In this document: positions 17,513-25,975 of the stretch, piece by piece
Position numbering within the stretch: the first letter of the stretch is position 1
How the letters are laid out: each line of letters opens with the position of its first letter
Assembly: GCF_000154285.1 (NCBI RefSeq)
Contig: NZ_DS483476.1
Coordinates: 62,001 to 126,000, forward strand
From: Amedibacillus dolichus DSM 3991
Lineage (GTDB): Bacteria; Bacillota_I; Bacilli_A; Erysipelotrichales; Erysipelotrichaceae
Length of the DNA: 64,000 nucleotides
Direction: 5' to 3'
Program-made: the position numbers and the translations under genes
Notes under the pieces: generated by a model
What the model was told of the DNA's origin: nothing
Databases searched by the model: none
What the model saw: only the letters and a program-made list of their open reading frames with translations

Positions 17513-17913
17513 AGGAAAGTGATGTAGAGGGCATACTTCACCGTCATGGGTATGTTTTTCAAGAGCATGCAACGATTTATGCAACAATTAAACCAGGTGT
17601 AGCTGCTTATCAAATTGGTTTAAAGCAAACAATGTTTAGTAATAAAGAGCATTTATTACATGTAAATGAAAAGGGAATTATTATTCTTGTGCTAGATGAG
17701 ATGTCAGGAACTATTTTAGAAGATTCGATTGTTCTTTTACCATTAGAAGATATACAACAGGTTGAGATCATACCTAAGTCTTTCGCATTTCGATTGGTTA
17801 TACGAACAAAGCAAGGAGATTTGGAATACAATATTAGAAAAACAACGCTAGGAGCACCATGGCATAAACATAATTTGATATATTTTTTGCATGCATTTGA
17901 GGTATCTTCATGA
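17509..17913 (+). CDS. Conserved-looking small protein in PTS operon, unknown function
   Basis: 134 residues, alternating hydrophobic/polar pattern suggesting mostly beta strands, perhaps a PH-like fold (VNEKGIIILVLDEMSG, then VEIIPKSFAFRLVIRTKQ). No membrane segment or known catalytic motif. Its start overlaps the IIA stop (ATGA) and its stop overlaps the start of the HAD gene, so it is translationally coupled on both sides and probably works with the PTS. Confidence 0.6.
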   Translation: MKESDVEGILHRHGYVFQEHATIYATIKPGVAAYQIGLKQTMFSNKEHLLHVNEKGIIILVLDEMSGTILEDSIVLLPLEDIQQVEIIPKSFAFRLVIRTKQGDLEYNIRKTTLGAPWHKHNLIYFLHAFEVSS

Positions 17914-18572
17914 TTAATGCAGTTATTTTTGATATGGACGGGGTGCTGTTTGATACAGAATTGGTATTTGATCAGATTTGGACAATGCTTGCGAAAAAAT
18001 ATGGATATGTAATTCAGTAGCAAATGTTGAATAATTTACGAGGAACAAGTGGAAAACAAATGGCAAATATCATTGAAAGCTATTGGAAAGATGCAGATGG
18101 CTTTTTGATTATTGATGAATTTTTTGCGAATGCGAAAGCATATTTAAGTCAAAAGGTTCCTTTAAAACCTGGTGTATGTGAATTGATTGATTTTTTATGG
18201 CAGCATAAAATGCCAATGGCAGTAGCAAGTGGTTCTTTCAAGGATTTGGTTTTAAGTAATTTAAAGGTTTCAGGACTCATTCATTATTTTCAAGTGATTA
18301 GCAGTGGAGATGAGGTTTCGAGTGGAAAGCCGGAACCGGATATTTTCTTATTGACAGCAAAGCGATTATGTCAAAAGCCGCAAAACTGTTTGGTTTTAGA
18401 AGATGGTATACATGGTGTACTTGCAGGAATACGTACAGGCTGTGAAACGTATATGGTTTTAGATAAGGTATCACCTACAAAAGAAATATTAGAAAAACAA
18501 GTGCCTATTTATAATGATTTAACAGAGGTGCTTGCTGATTTAAAAGCAAACGTAATAAAACAGGATAGTTAA
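17910..18572 (+). pseudogene. HAD phosphatase (beta-phosphoglucomutase-like) interrupted by in-frame TAG
   Basis: The frame opens at ATG 17910, overlapping the preceding stop. It starts INAVIFDMDGVLFDTE, the HAD nucleophile motif with both aspartates. A TAG at 18018-18020 (codon 37) stops it. The same frame then continues without further stops to 18572, with cap-domain and core motifs (AVASGSFKD, SSGKPEPDIFLL, CLVLEDGIHGVLAG). Whole length would be about 221 residues, normal for the family. The downstream part alone lacks the catalytic aspartates, so the gene is probably inactive unless the TAG is read through or is a sequence error. Confidence 0.8.
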
Positions 18573-18592
18573 AAATAGCCATTATGAGGAGC

Positions 18593-18660
18593 AGTCAATC
18601 GTTTGGATTGGCTGTTTTTTTTGCTTTTACATGAAAAAAAGATGCATAAGGCATCTTTAA
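18593..18660. terminator. Back-to-back terminator module, copy 2
   Basis: CAGTCAATC/GATTGGCTG with T-run ends the sugar operon. AAGATGC/GCATCTT with its A-run ends the minus-strand Na/Pi gene. Sequence and layout are nearly the same as at 12678-12748. Confidence 0.85.
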
Positions 18661-20321
18661 GCGATTTGTTCTTTCATTGTTTCATCATTGAATAATGCGA
18701 AATTACATCGTTGACATTCCTCGACAATATTCATAATGTGGTCGGATACACGTTCGATATCTGTCATGATTTCACTGTAAACGACACAATCGTTTGCGCT
18801 GACTTTTCTGTTTTTCAAACGATCGATTTGTGCTTGTCGATAAGCAAAGGTCAATTCATCAATTCGATCCTCGATTCGGGATATTTTTTCAAAAGCATAC
18901 TCACTATCGTCAAAGCGGCTTCTTAATAATAAAGAGAAGCTTTTTTCTAATAGTTCTTTTAGTTGCATAAGTTCATCTTTTACCAACTCGGTAGAGGTTA
19001 GATATTGATCGCTTTTAGAATCACTGTATTGCAGGATATTGATGGCATGATCACCGATACGTTCAATATCCGCATAGGATTTATATAATGCGTTGCAGGT
19101 AGTAGTATCTATATCATTCATGTTTAATTGACTAACCTGCGTCATATAATTTGTCATTTCCATAGTAATGAAGTTGATGCGTTTTTCCCGACTTCTAATC
19201 TTTTCTTGATCGTGATTAGCACCTACCAACATTTCAATCGCATTTAAGAGATTTGTTTCACACATCTTCAGCATAATAAGGGCTTCCTTACGCAAATTGG
19301 ATATCGCAATCGGAATGGAGCTGATATTGTGGACATCAACGAAAATAAGGGGAAGATTCTCAGAAGAAACAGGTGCTTCTTCATGTGTTTCAGGCAAAAT
19401 TCTTTGTGCCATTTTTGCGAGTTGATTGCCAAATGGAAGCAGTAGCAGGGTTGTGGAAATATTGAATAATACGTGCATATTGGCGATTTGTCCGGCGGCA
19501 TTTCCAGGAGTCCAGCTAGCAACTATCTCTGTTAACGGGGTAAACATACAAATAAGGGTAAAAATCACTGTTCCGATAAGATTAAAGCTTAAATGTAAAA
19601 TGGTTGTTTGCTTTGCTTGCCGACTGGTTCCGATAGATGCCATGATAGAGGTAATGCAGGTACCAATATTTTGTCCGAATAATACATAGACAGCATCGCT
19701 TAGTCCAATTGCACCTGTCATCGCAAGCGCTTGTAAAATACCAACTGATGCACCGGAGGATTGAATAAGAGCGGTAAATCCGGCACCGACTATGATACCG
19801 ATGAGCGGATTTGAGAAATGCGTAATTATTTCTGTAAATAATGGCCAATCTCTTAGAGGCATCATGGAATCGGACATCATATTCATACCGATAAAAAGAA
19901 TTCCTAATCCGGCAATACAGCTGCCATAGTAGCCGACTTTCGGCTTTTTCGAGAATACGGTCATAAAGACACCGATGGCAGCAAACAGTGGAGCTAAGGC
20001 CCCCACATCAAGAGCCACCAAGAGTCCGGTTGTTGTTGCGCCGATATTCGCTCCCATAATTACCCATACCGCTTGCGATAAGCGCATCATATTGGCATTT
20101 ACAAAGCCAACGACCATGACAGTCGTAGCACTGGAACTTTGAATAACCGTTGTAATACCGGCTCCGACAAGTACACCGAGAATCCGATTGCTTGTGAGAC
20201 GTTCAAGAATTCCGCGCATTTTATCACCGGCAGCACCCTCCAAGCCGCTGCTCATCATTTGCATACCGTAAAGGAATAGAGCAAGTCCGCCTAGCAGACC
20301 GAGAACAATATCAAAGGACAT
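18657..20321 (-). CDS. Na/Pi-cotransporter family protein with PhoU-like tail (paralog 1)
   Basis: About 554 residues. The N-terminal half is the NptA/YjbB-type membrane domain with the duplicated QSSSATTVMVVGFVN and QSSGASVGILQALAM inverted-repeat motifs. Residues from about 330 on are a soluble helical PhoU-like domain (RIGDHAINILQYSD, then DIERVSDHIMNIVEE). It is likely to import phosphate with sodium, the PhoU part being regulatory. The start at 20321 has GGAGG at 7 bases; the 20336 start does not. Very similar to the next gene. Confidence 0.88.
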   Translation of the reverse strand: MSFDIVLGLLGGLALFLYGMQMMSSGLEGAAGDKMRGILERLTSNRILGVLVGAGITTVIQSSSATTVMVVGFVNANMMRLSQAVWVIMGANIGATTTGLLVALDVGALAPLFAAIGVFMTVFSKKPKVGYYGSCIAGLGILFIGMNMMSDSMMPLRDWPLFTEIITHFSNPLIGIIVGAGFTALIQSSGASVGILQALAMTGAIGLSDAVYVLFGQNIGTCITSIMASIGTSRQAKQTTILHLSFNLIGTVIFTLICMFTPLTEIVASWTPGNAAGQIANMHVLFNISTTLLLLPFGNQLAKMAQRILPETHEEAPVSSENLPLIFVDVHNISSIPIAISNLRKEALIMLKMCETNLLNAIEMLVGANHDQEKIRSREKRINFITMEMTNYMTQVSQLNMNDIDTTTCNALYKSYADIERIGDHAINILQYSDSKSDQYLTSTELVKDELMQLKELLEKSFSLLLRSRFDDSEYAFEKISRIEDRIDELTFAYRQAQIDRLKNRKVSANDCVVYSEIMTDIERVSDHIMNIVEECQRCNFALFNDETMKEQIA

Positions 20322-20466
20322 AAAGCTAACCTCCATGAAAATTCCATTAAAATAAGTATATAGTAAATATCCCTTGGTAACAATATAATTATGAATTTTC
20401 TGTTAAGAATTTGTGAATTTTTGATTAACTAAAGTATATTTTCGTGATATGCAATGCAAAAAGTAT

Positions 20467-20505
20467 ATTAAAAAACAGCTTTTTTTGTAAAAGCTGCTTT
20501 TGTGA
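20467..20505 (-). terminator. Terminator of the second Na/Pi gene
   Basis: On the minus strand AGCAGCTTTT pairs with AAAAGCTG across a short loop, followed by a T-run. Confidence 0.6.
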
Positions 20506-22134
20506 TTAAGCCTGTTCTTCGATTAAGGTGAAGCTGCAACGCTTAAATTCCTCTATAATATTCATCAAATGATCGCCGACACGTTCAATGTCGCTCATAA
20601 TAGCACTGTAGAATACGGTATCTTTTGCATCTACTTGCTTTTCTTTTAAACGCTTGATTTGGGCATCGCGATAATTTGCGGTAAGTTCATCAATTCGCTG
20701 TTCAATATGTTCAAACTTCGTGAAGCTATCTTCCTCATTATCCATTCCATAGTTTAATAATAGGGAGAAATTCATGGATAACAGTTCGTTTAGCTTTTCC
20801 AGCTCTGCTTGTACCGGTTCGCTGGATTTTAGCTTAGTTGCTTCGTCTTTTGTATATTTCAAAATGTTAATGGCATGATCGCCGATACGTTCAATATCCG
20901 CAAAGCACTTATATAAGGCATTGCAGGTTATGGAATCACGATCGTTCATATGTAGCTGACTTACCATGGTCATGTAGTTTGTGATTTCGTAATTGATAAA
21001 GTTGATACGCTTTTCACGCTTCATGATTTTTTCAGCATTGTATGGGTGTCCATAAAGTGCTTCGATGCTTTCGTTAATATTTGCTTGAGCAAGATGTAGT
21101 GTTGCTAATGCTTCCTTGCGAAGAGAAGAAATTGCAATCGGAACAGAACCGATATTATCCATATCAATGAAGGTTAGCGGTACATCGAATTTGTCCTTGT
21201 CCAATTCTTCTTCCTTAATCGGTAAGATGATTTCCGCAAGACGTGCCAGCTTCTTTCCAAACGGTAGCAGCAATAAGGTAGTTACGATATTAAAGATCGT
21301 ATGTGTATTGGCAATTTGTGCCGCAGGATTGTCGGTTATGGAAACCATGAAATCTACAAACGGTGTAATGCTTGTAAAGATCATGAACAGAATCGTACCG
21401 ATAATATTAAACGATAAATGAATAATCGTTGTACGCTTTGCATTGCGGTTGGCATTTAAAGATGCAAGTGCAGAGGTGATGCAGGTACCGATATTTTGTC
21501 CGAAGATAATATAAATAGAGCTGCTTAACGGAATCAAACCGCTTAAGGCAAGTGCTTGCAAAATACCAACTGATGCACTGGAACTTTGAATAAGGGCAGT
21601 GAATCCGGCACCGACCAATATAGCAAGCACTGGGTTTGAAATCGTTGTAATTAAATCAAGGAATATCGGAGATTCACGAAGTGGCTCCATGGCACTGCTC
21701 ATGGTTCCCATACCGATGAATAGAATACCGAGTCCGGCAAGAATTTCACCAATGGCATTTACTTTTTTATTTTTTAAGAAGGTTACCATAATTACACCGA
21801 TAATAGCAAGCACCGGTGCGATCTCACTGGCGTTTAGAGCAACCAATTGTCCGGTTATGGTTGTACCGATGTTGGCACCCATAATGATCCATACAGCCTG
21901 CTGAAGTGTCATCAGTTGTGAGTTTACAAAGCCGACAACCATGACGGTTGTGGCACTGGAGCTTTGAATGACGGCAGTAATTAAGGCTCCTACAACAACA
22001 CCTAAAATAGGATTGCTGGTAAGTTTTTCCAAAATAGTTTTCATACGGTCGCCGGCAGCGGATTCCAAACCGGTGCTCATCATGTGCATACCGTATAAGA
22101 ATAGGGCTAATCCTCCAAGTAACGATAATATCAT
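20506..22134 (-). CDS. Na/Pi-cotransporter family protein with PhoU-like tail (paralog 2)
   Basis: About 542 residues with the same architecture as its neighbour: membrane half with QSSSATTVMVVGFVN and QSSSASVGILQALAL, and a C-terminal PhoU-like half with RIGDHAINILKYT and DIERVGDHLMNIIEE. The two genes are a tandem duplication that has diverged, each with its own ribosome site and terminator. ATG at 22134 with GGAGG at 7 bases is preferred to the 22158 start. Confidence 0.88.
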   Translation of the reverse strand: MILSLLGGLALFLYGMHMMSTGLESAAGDRMKTILEKLTSNPILGVVVGALITAVIQSSSATTVMVVGFVNSQLMTLQQAVWIIMGANIGTTITGQLVALNASEIAPVLAIIGVIMVTFLKNKKVNAIGEILAGLGILFIGMGTMSSAMEPLRESPIFLDLITTISNPVLAILVGAGFTALIQSSSASVGILQALALSGLIPLSSSIYIIFGQNIGTCITSALASLNANRNAKRTTIIHLSFNIIGTILFMIFTSITPFVDFMVSITDNPAAQIANTHTIFNIVTTLLLLPFGKKLARLAEIILPIKEEELDKDKFDVPLTFIDMDNIGSVPIAISSLRKEALATLHLAQANINESIEALYGHPYNAEKIMKREKRINFINYEITNYMTMVSQLHMNDRDSITCNALYKCFADIERIGDHAINILKYTKDEATKLKSSEPVQAELEKLNELLSMNFSLLLNYGMDNEEDSFTKFEHIEQRIDELTANYRDAQIKRLKEKQVDAKDTVFYSAIMSDIERVGDHLMNIIEEFKRCSFTLIEEQA

Positions 22135-22330
22135 AATAGTCCTCCATAAAATAACCATTCATAGTATAGCGTGGAAATTGTAAAGTTTTGTTAATTCTCT
22201 GTTAAAAATTTACGAAAAATTTACTTAGTTTGGATTAAAATGCTATTTTTATTACGATATGTAAGAGAATTTAATCTATTTTATGGGTTTGATTTTTTAC
22301 ACTTGATTATGAATTGCTTGTTAATATAGA

Positions 22331-22891
22331 CTAGGAGGACATAAAAAAGTTTTCACTCATAGCGTATAAAAGAGTAGCCATGATGGTGATGAAAGATACC
22401 TCTAATAAGGCAGTAACGCTGCCGTAAAGCAGGAAAAAGAGTGCTTCTAAAATTACTAGCGTTGTGTAATAGGACATACTTTTTATATAAAAGGTATAGT
22501 CCTTTTTCATAATGTCCGTTAGCAAATGAAAAAATAATAAGAGATAGGAAGCAACACCTAGCATTGCCAAGCGTACGTGCCATTTGGATAGTATGGGAAA
22601 ATCGGCTGCATCATAGGGTAAGAAAACCGATAATGCCATGCTTAGGCAGCTAAGTAGGAGACAGTAGCGAAGAAAACGGTAAGGATAGTGAAACTGTTTC
22701 ATCAGCTGATGTGTATAGCAATAAAAAAACATGGCAGCGCTTGTTCCCCATACGATCAAAAAAAGCTGTGTGGGGGTGCCATTCGCAAGCAAGGAAAGGT
22801 TTTCCTGTAGTGGAGAAATCCATATAAGGGTGCTGAGGTTACCTATGATAAGAGCAAGAAATAGAAGCTTTTTGGTTGATATGAATGACAA
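22331..22891 (-). CDS. Integral membrane protein, unknown function
   Basis: 186 residues with about six hydrophobic spans and no motif I recognise. It appears to start with TTG at 22891, behind AGAGGG at a good distance; the first ATG inside would remove the first membrane segment. This is the last host gene before the prophage. Confidence 0.6.
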   Translation of the reverse strand: MSFISTKKLLFLALIIGNLSTLIWISPLQENLSLLANGTPTQLFLIVWGTSAAMFFYCYTHQLMKQFHYPYRFLRYCLLLSCLSMALSVFLPYDAADFPILSKWHVRLAMLGVASYLLLFFHLLTDIMKKDYTFYIKSMSYYTTLVILEALFFLLYGSVTALLEVSFITIMATLLYAMSENFFMSS

Positions 22892-22979
22892 AGTAATCCC
22901 TCTTTTCCGGTAGTATTATAGCATTTTAATTATGTGAAAATATGTGAAAATCGAAAAAGTTTCGTTTTTTTTCTTTCAT

Positions 22980-23091
22980 TTTACGTATTACCTTGTGTAA
23001 TATATACATGTTATTAAAACCCTTTATTAAAGGTATTTTTATGAATATCATTTATAATTTGGTGTAAATTTGGTGTAAATTTATAAATAAA
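22980..23091. other. Candidate left attachment region (attL) of the prophage
   Basis: Between the last host gene and the integrase lie a perfect palindrome CCTTTATTAAAGG (23021-23033) and two tandem copies of ATTTGGTGTAA (23057-23078). The tandem copies look like integrase arm-type sites. The core duplicate cannot be confirmed because the right end is outside the window. Confidence 0.4.
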
Positions 23092-24219
23092 TTACATATT
23101 ATTAAGTTTATCTACCATTTTGTTTTGTGCATTTTGAAACCAATGCCCATAAACATTATTAACCATATCAACTGAATGTCCTAGCCTTTTAGCTATGTCA
23201 AATGCACTAAAGCCTAAATTGATCAATAATGAAACATGAGAATGTCTTAGATCGTGTATACGAATTCGTTTTACATGAGCTTTAGCAATCCATCTATCTT
23301 TTCTTATTTTAATAGTGTCTTGATTTAATGGCTTTTCAAAATGGAAAATATATTTTTGATTATCAAATCCTATTATCTGTTTATCATGCTCAAATAGCTT
23401 GCTCACTGCGTCAAAACATTTATCAGGCATTATTACAGTTCTGTAACTGTTTTGTGTCTTAGGATTTGTTATTCTATGTTTATAGTCAGAGTATGATTTG
23501 TTAATTCTGATAGTTTTTTTATTAAAGTCAATATCATTCCAATTTAGAGCAAGAGCTTCTCCTATTCGTAATCCACACCAATATAAAACATTAAAAAGTG
23601 TTAGATATACTATATCATCTACAACTTCGATAAACTTATAAAATTCTTCCGGCTGCCAAAAATCAACTTCCTTTTTCGATTCATCTATGTTTATAACTTT
23701 TTTAAATGATAGAATATGCATGTTTTTTATATATGATTTTTCATATGCAAAGGCAAGCAAAGATTTTAATTCTTTTTGTATTAATTCTAATGTTGAATTT
23801 TTTAAAACTTCACCATTTTGTTTATTAACGGTTAATAAATCATGTTGATATTTTTCTATTTTTTCTAGTGTTAAATTGGATAATTTTATATTTCCTAGAA
23901 CTGGTAGTATATGTTTTTTGAAACTAAGATCTGTTTGATAAAATGTTCTTTCTCTTATAACTAACTTTTTTTGATCCATGAATTTTATATACAGATCATT
24001 TACAGTCATATTCGAAGATACACCAGTTGTAGACTCCAATAAGAATACGCGTTCCCATTCCTTCGCTTCATCGGCAGTAGCAAATCCACGTTTGTGGTAT
24101 CTCTTTTGGCTTCCGTTTGCATCTATATATGAACCTTCGCATTTATAGGTAATCTTTTTAACTAGCTTATCTTTCCTCTTTTTGCTCTTTACCATTCTTT
24201 CATCTTTTTTAACTGCCAT
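23092..24219 (-). CDS. int: Prophage tyrosine integrase
   Basis: 375 residues: an N-terminal arm-binding domain (YKCEGSYIDANGSQKRYHKRG), a core-binding SAM-like domain, and a C-terminal catalytic domain. The catalytic Arg is in YWCGLRIGEALAL, the HxxR in HDLRHSHVSLL, the second His in LGHSVDMVNNVYGHW, and the tyrosine nucleophile is in VYGH. It integrates and, with an excisionase, excises the phage. It ends next to the candidate attL, as expected. Confidence 0.93.
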   Translation of the reverse strand: MAVKKDERMVKSKKRKDKLVKKITYKCEGSYIDANGSQKRYHKRGFATADEAKEWERVFLLESTTGVSSNMTVNDLYIKFMDQKKLVIRERTFYQTDLSFKKHILPVLGNIKLSNLTLEKIEKYQHDLLTVNKQNGEVLKNSTLELIQKELKSLLAFAYEKSYIKNMHILSFKKVINIDESKKEVDFWQPEEFYKFIEVVDDIVYLTLFNVLYWCGLRIGEALALNWNDIDFNKKTIRINKSYSDYKHRITNPKTQNSYRTVIMPDKCFDAVSKLFEHDKQIIGFDNQKYIFHFEKPLNQDTIKIRKDRWIAKAHVKRIRIHDLRHSHVSLLINLGFSAFDIAKRLGHSVDMVNNVYGHWFQNAQNKMVDKLNNM

Positions 24220-24291
24220 TGCCTTATACCTCCATTTCGTGTAAAATAGGGTATAGAAAAAGTATTAACGTGCTAGGTTAAATTTTTTCTA

Positions 24292-24350
24292 TGCAAGTGA
24301 TATTGGCGTATCACTCATGCACTCCCTGTTGGCGCAGGGGGTGTTTTTTT
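24292..24350 (+). ncRNA. Candidate small RNA end: two hairpins with identical TTGGCG loops
   Basis: On the plus strand AGTGATA-TTGGCG-TATCACT (24296-24315) is followed at once by CACTCCCTG-TTGGCG-CAGGGGGTG (24320-24343) and seven T. No plus-strand gene lies upstream, and both flanking genes are on the minus strand. A short plus-strand transcript ending here is inferred; its promoter was not identified. Confidence 0.4.
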
Positions 24351-24648
24351 ATATCATGTTTAGTAAGTTTATAATCATTTGTTTACCATCGTCATTAAGT
24401 TCTCGATATTTGTTAATAACGAACGCTTCCTCTAAAGTTAGTTGATAATCTACGCGTTCTTCGTTGATGAAATAACGTAACGGAACATCTAGTGCCTCAC
24501 ACAGTTTATTGATTGTTTTTAAATTTGGCTCGCTTTTGCCGTTTTCCCAATTACTGATTGTCTGTGTTTGGACACCGAGTAACTTTCCAAGTGCTGCTTG
24601 AGATAAACCCTTTTGCTTGCGTACAGCTTTTAACTTTTCGTTGAACAT
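24349..24648 (-). CDS. XRE-family helix-turn-helix regulator
   Basis: About 99 residues. The N-terminal HTH reads KAVRKQKGLSQAALGKLLG, then QTISNWENGKSEPNLKTI, a classical Cro/CI-type DNA-binding domain, followed by a short helical tail. The start at 24648 has AGGAAG at 6 bases; the longer reading from 24681 runs into the neighbour. It lies 10 bases after the CI-like repressor gene and is probably cotranscribed with it. Confidence 0.85.
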   Translation of the reverse strand: MFNEKLKAVRKQKGLSQAALGKLLGVQTQTISNWENGKSEPNLKTINKLCEALDVPLRYFINEERVDYQLTLEEAFVINKYRELNDDGKQMIINLLNMI

Positions 24649-24658
24649 AATAATCTTC

Positions 24659-25369
24659 CTAATAATACTTTTCAATATCATCGGGGTTCATGTGCCATAT
24701 CACTCTACCTATAATGCTAACAGTATCTATATCCGTATTTATCATGATTGGTTGATGCGATTTATCACTACTATCAGGCATTAAAGTTATTTGATTTCCA
24801 TTTACATACAGACGTTTTACAGTTGCTAAACCATTTACCCAAGCCACAACAATCTGTCCATCTTTTAAATTAAGCGCAGATTGCACATCTTCTGCAACAA
24901 CAATCGAATTATCAGCAATAATGTTATTCATACTTGTACCATTCACTTTAAAGGCATGAAGTTTTTTCTTTATCATTTGATATTTGATAGGCACATACAC
25001 GATTGCATCGGGTTCGCTATCGAGCAATTCTTCGAGCGTTCCTGCGGATAGGTTAGTTGAGTAATGTAAAGGGAAGTAATCGTTATATACTATTGGAATT
25101 TCTACAAGCCCCGATTTATTTAATTCGTCTTTTGCGTTATTGATTACATCTACATAATTTAGTCCGATTTGATTACATATTTTTTCCAGCATATCCATTT
25201 CAATTCGTGATGAACCGTCCTCATACCTTTTAAGTGTGGATTTTGTCTTTTCTCCATTTATTAGTTCTGATAATGTATCTAAACTAATTCCTTTAAGGTT
25301 TCGAGCGTTTTTGATTTGTTTTCCTATAATTGCATATAATTCCATATCAATTAAGTTTTTTTCTGGCAT
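24659..25369 (-). CDS. CI-like phage repressor, HTH plus S24 peptidase domain
   Basis: About 236 residues: an N-terminal XRE domain (GKQIKNARNLKGISLDTLSEL) and a C-terminal LexA/S24 self-cleavage domain. The latter has the serine in VNGTSMNNIIADNSIVV and the lysine in GLATVKRLYVNG. Such repressors maintain lysogeny and are inactivated by RecA after DNA damage. The ATG at 25369 follows AGGTGAGAG; the reading upstream to 25432 lacks a ribosome site. Divergent from the Cro-like gene. Confidence 0.9.
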   Translation of the reverse strand: MPEKNLIDMELYAIIGKQIKNARNLKGISLDTLSELINGEKTKSTLKRYEDGSSRIEMDMLEKICNQIGLNYVDVINNAKDELNKSGLVEIPIVYNDYFPLHYSTNLSAGTLEELLDSEPDAIVYVPIKYQMIKKKLHAFKVNGTSMNNIIADNSIVVAEDVQSALNLKDGQIVVAWVNGLATVKRLYVNGNQITLMPDSSDKSHQPIMINTDIDTVSIIGRVIWHMNPDDIEKYY

Positions 25370-25457
25370 TCTCTCACCTACTTCCTTATTGCAACTATAT
25401 TGTACCAAAAAAATGGGAATTTTCAATAACAAAACATAAAAAAATCATAAAATAGTG

Positions 25458-25486
25458 TTGCATTTTTATGAAACATGGTGTATATT
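25458..25486 (+). promoter_or_regulatory. Early rightward phage promoter
   Basis: TTGCAT and TATATT are separated by 17 bases, upstream of the Cro-like gene and between the divergent repressor and early genes. Confidence 0.7.
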
Positions 25487-25491
25487 ATTGG

Positions 25492-25511
25492 TGTGCCAAA
25501 TATACGGCACA
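25492..25511. promoter_or_regulatory. Candidate repressor operator, copy 1
   Basis: TGTGCCAAATATACGGCACA: perfect 6-bp arms with 8 bases between, at the expected transcription start. A second copy lies at 25730-25749. Confidence 0.55.
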
Positions 25512-25532
25512 AAAAGAAAGGACGGTGAGAAC

Positions 25533-25739
25533 ATGGATAGATATACACCTGAGCAGGCTAGAAAACTAAGAAATATTTCTCAAGTTAAAATGGCAGCTTT
25601 AATAGGAATGTCGGAAAATACATATATCAATAAAGAAAAAGGGGAAACAAAGTTCTATATTGATGAAGCATGTAAATTTTGTGAGGTAGTAGAAATGCCA
25701 CTTGAAAGAATTATTTTTTTTAAACACGATGTGCCATAA
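25533..25739 (+). CDS. Cro-like helix-turn-helix protein
   Basis: 68 residues with an XRE-type HTH (ARKLRNISQVKMAALIGMSENTYINKEKG). First rightward gene opposite the CI-like repressor, the usual position of Cro. The start at 25533 follows AAGGACGGTGAG. Its last codons overlap the second operator-like palindrome. Confidence 0.8.
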   Translation: MDRYTPEQARKLRNISQVKMAALIGMSENTYINKEKGETKFYIDEACKFCEVVEMPLERIIFFKHDVP

Positions 25740-25749
25740 AAACGGAACA
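25730..25749. promoter_or_regulatory. Candidate repressor operator, copy 2
   Basis: TGTGCCATAAAAACGGAACA repeats the arm/spacer plan of the 25492 site with one changed base in an arm. It lies at the Cro-like stop codon, before the next gene. Confidence 0.45.
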
Positions 25750-25785
25750 TGCGGGGAAACAGAGGACAAAATGAAAGGAGGACTT

Positions 25786-25944
25786 ATGAAAATAAATTAC
25801 GAAGAACACTTATTATACTTTTTAAATGAAATAGCAAAAATTTCGAATGAAAAAGCATCAATTAGAAATTGTTTGAAAATCAAGGTTTTAACAGATGTTA
25901 TTTCATCTATTTATCTAATTATGGGTTTAAAAAAAGGTCAATGA
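25786..25944 (+). CDS. Small early phage protein, unknown
   Basis: 52 residues, helical and charged, no recognised motif. AAGGAGG lies 6-7 bases before the ATG, which argues it is real. Part of the early rightward transcript. Confidence 0.55.
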   Translation: MKINYEEHLLYFLNEIAKISNEKASIRNCLKIKVLTDVISSIYLIMGLKKGQ

Positions 25945-25956
25945 ATTATTCAAAAC
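25940..25956 (+). repeat. Leader direct repeat, copy 1
   Basis: AATGAATTATTCAAAAC followed by a GGAGAG ribosome site; the same 17 bases and a similar ribosome site recur at 26449. Confidence 0.6.
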
Positions 25957-25975
25957 GGAGTAAGGAGAGAATCCT

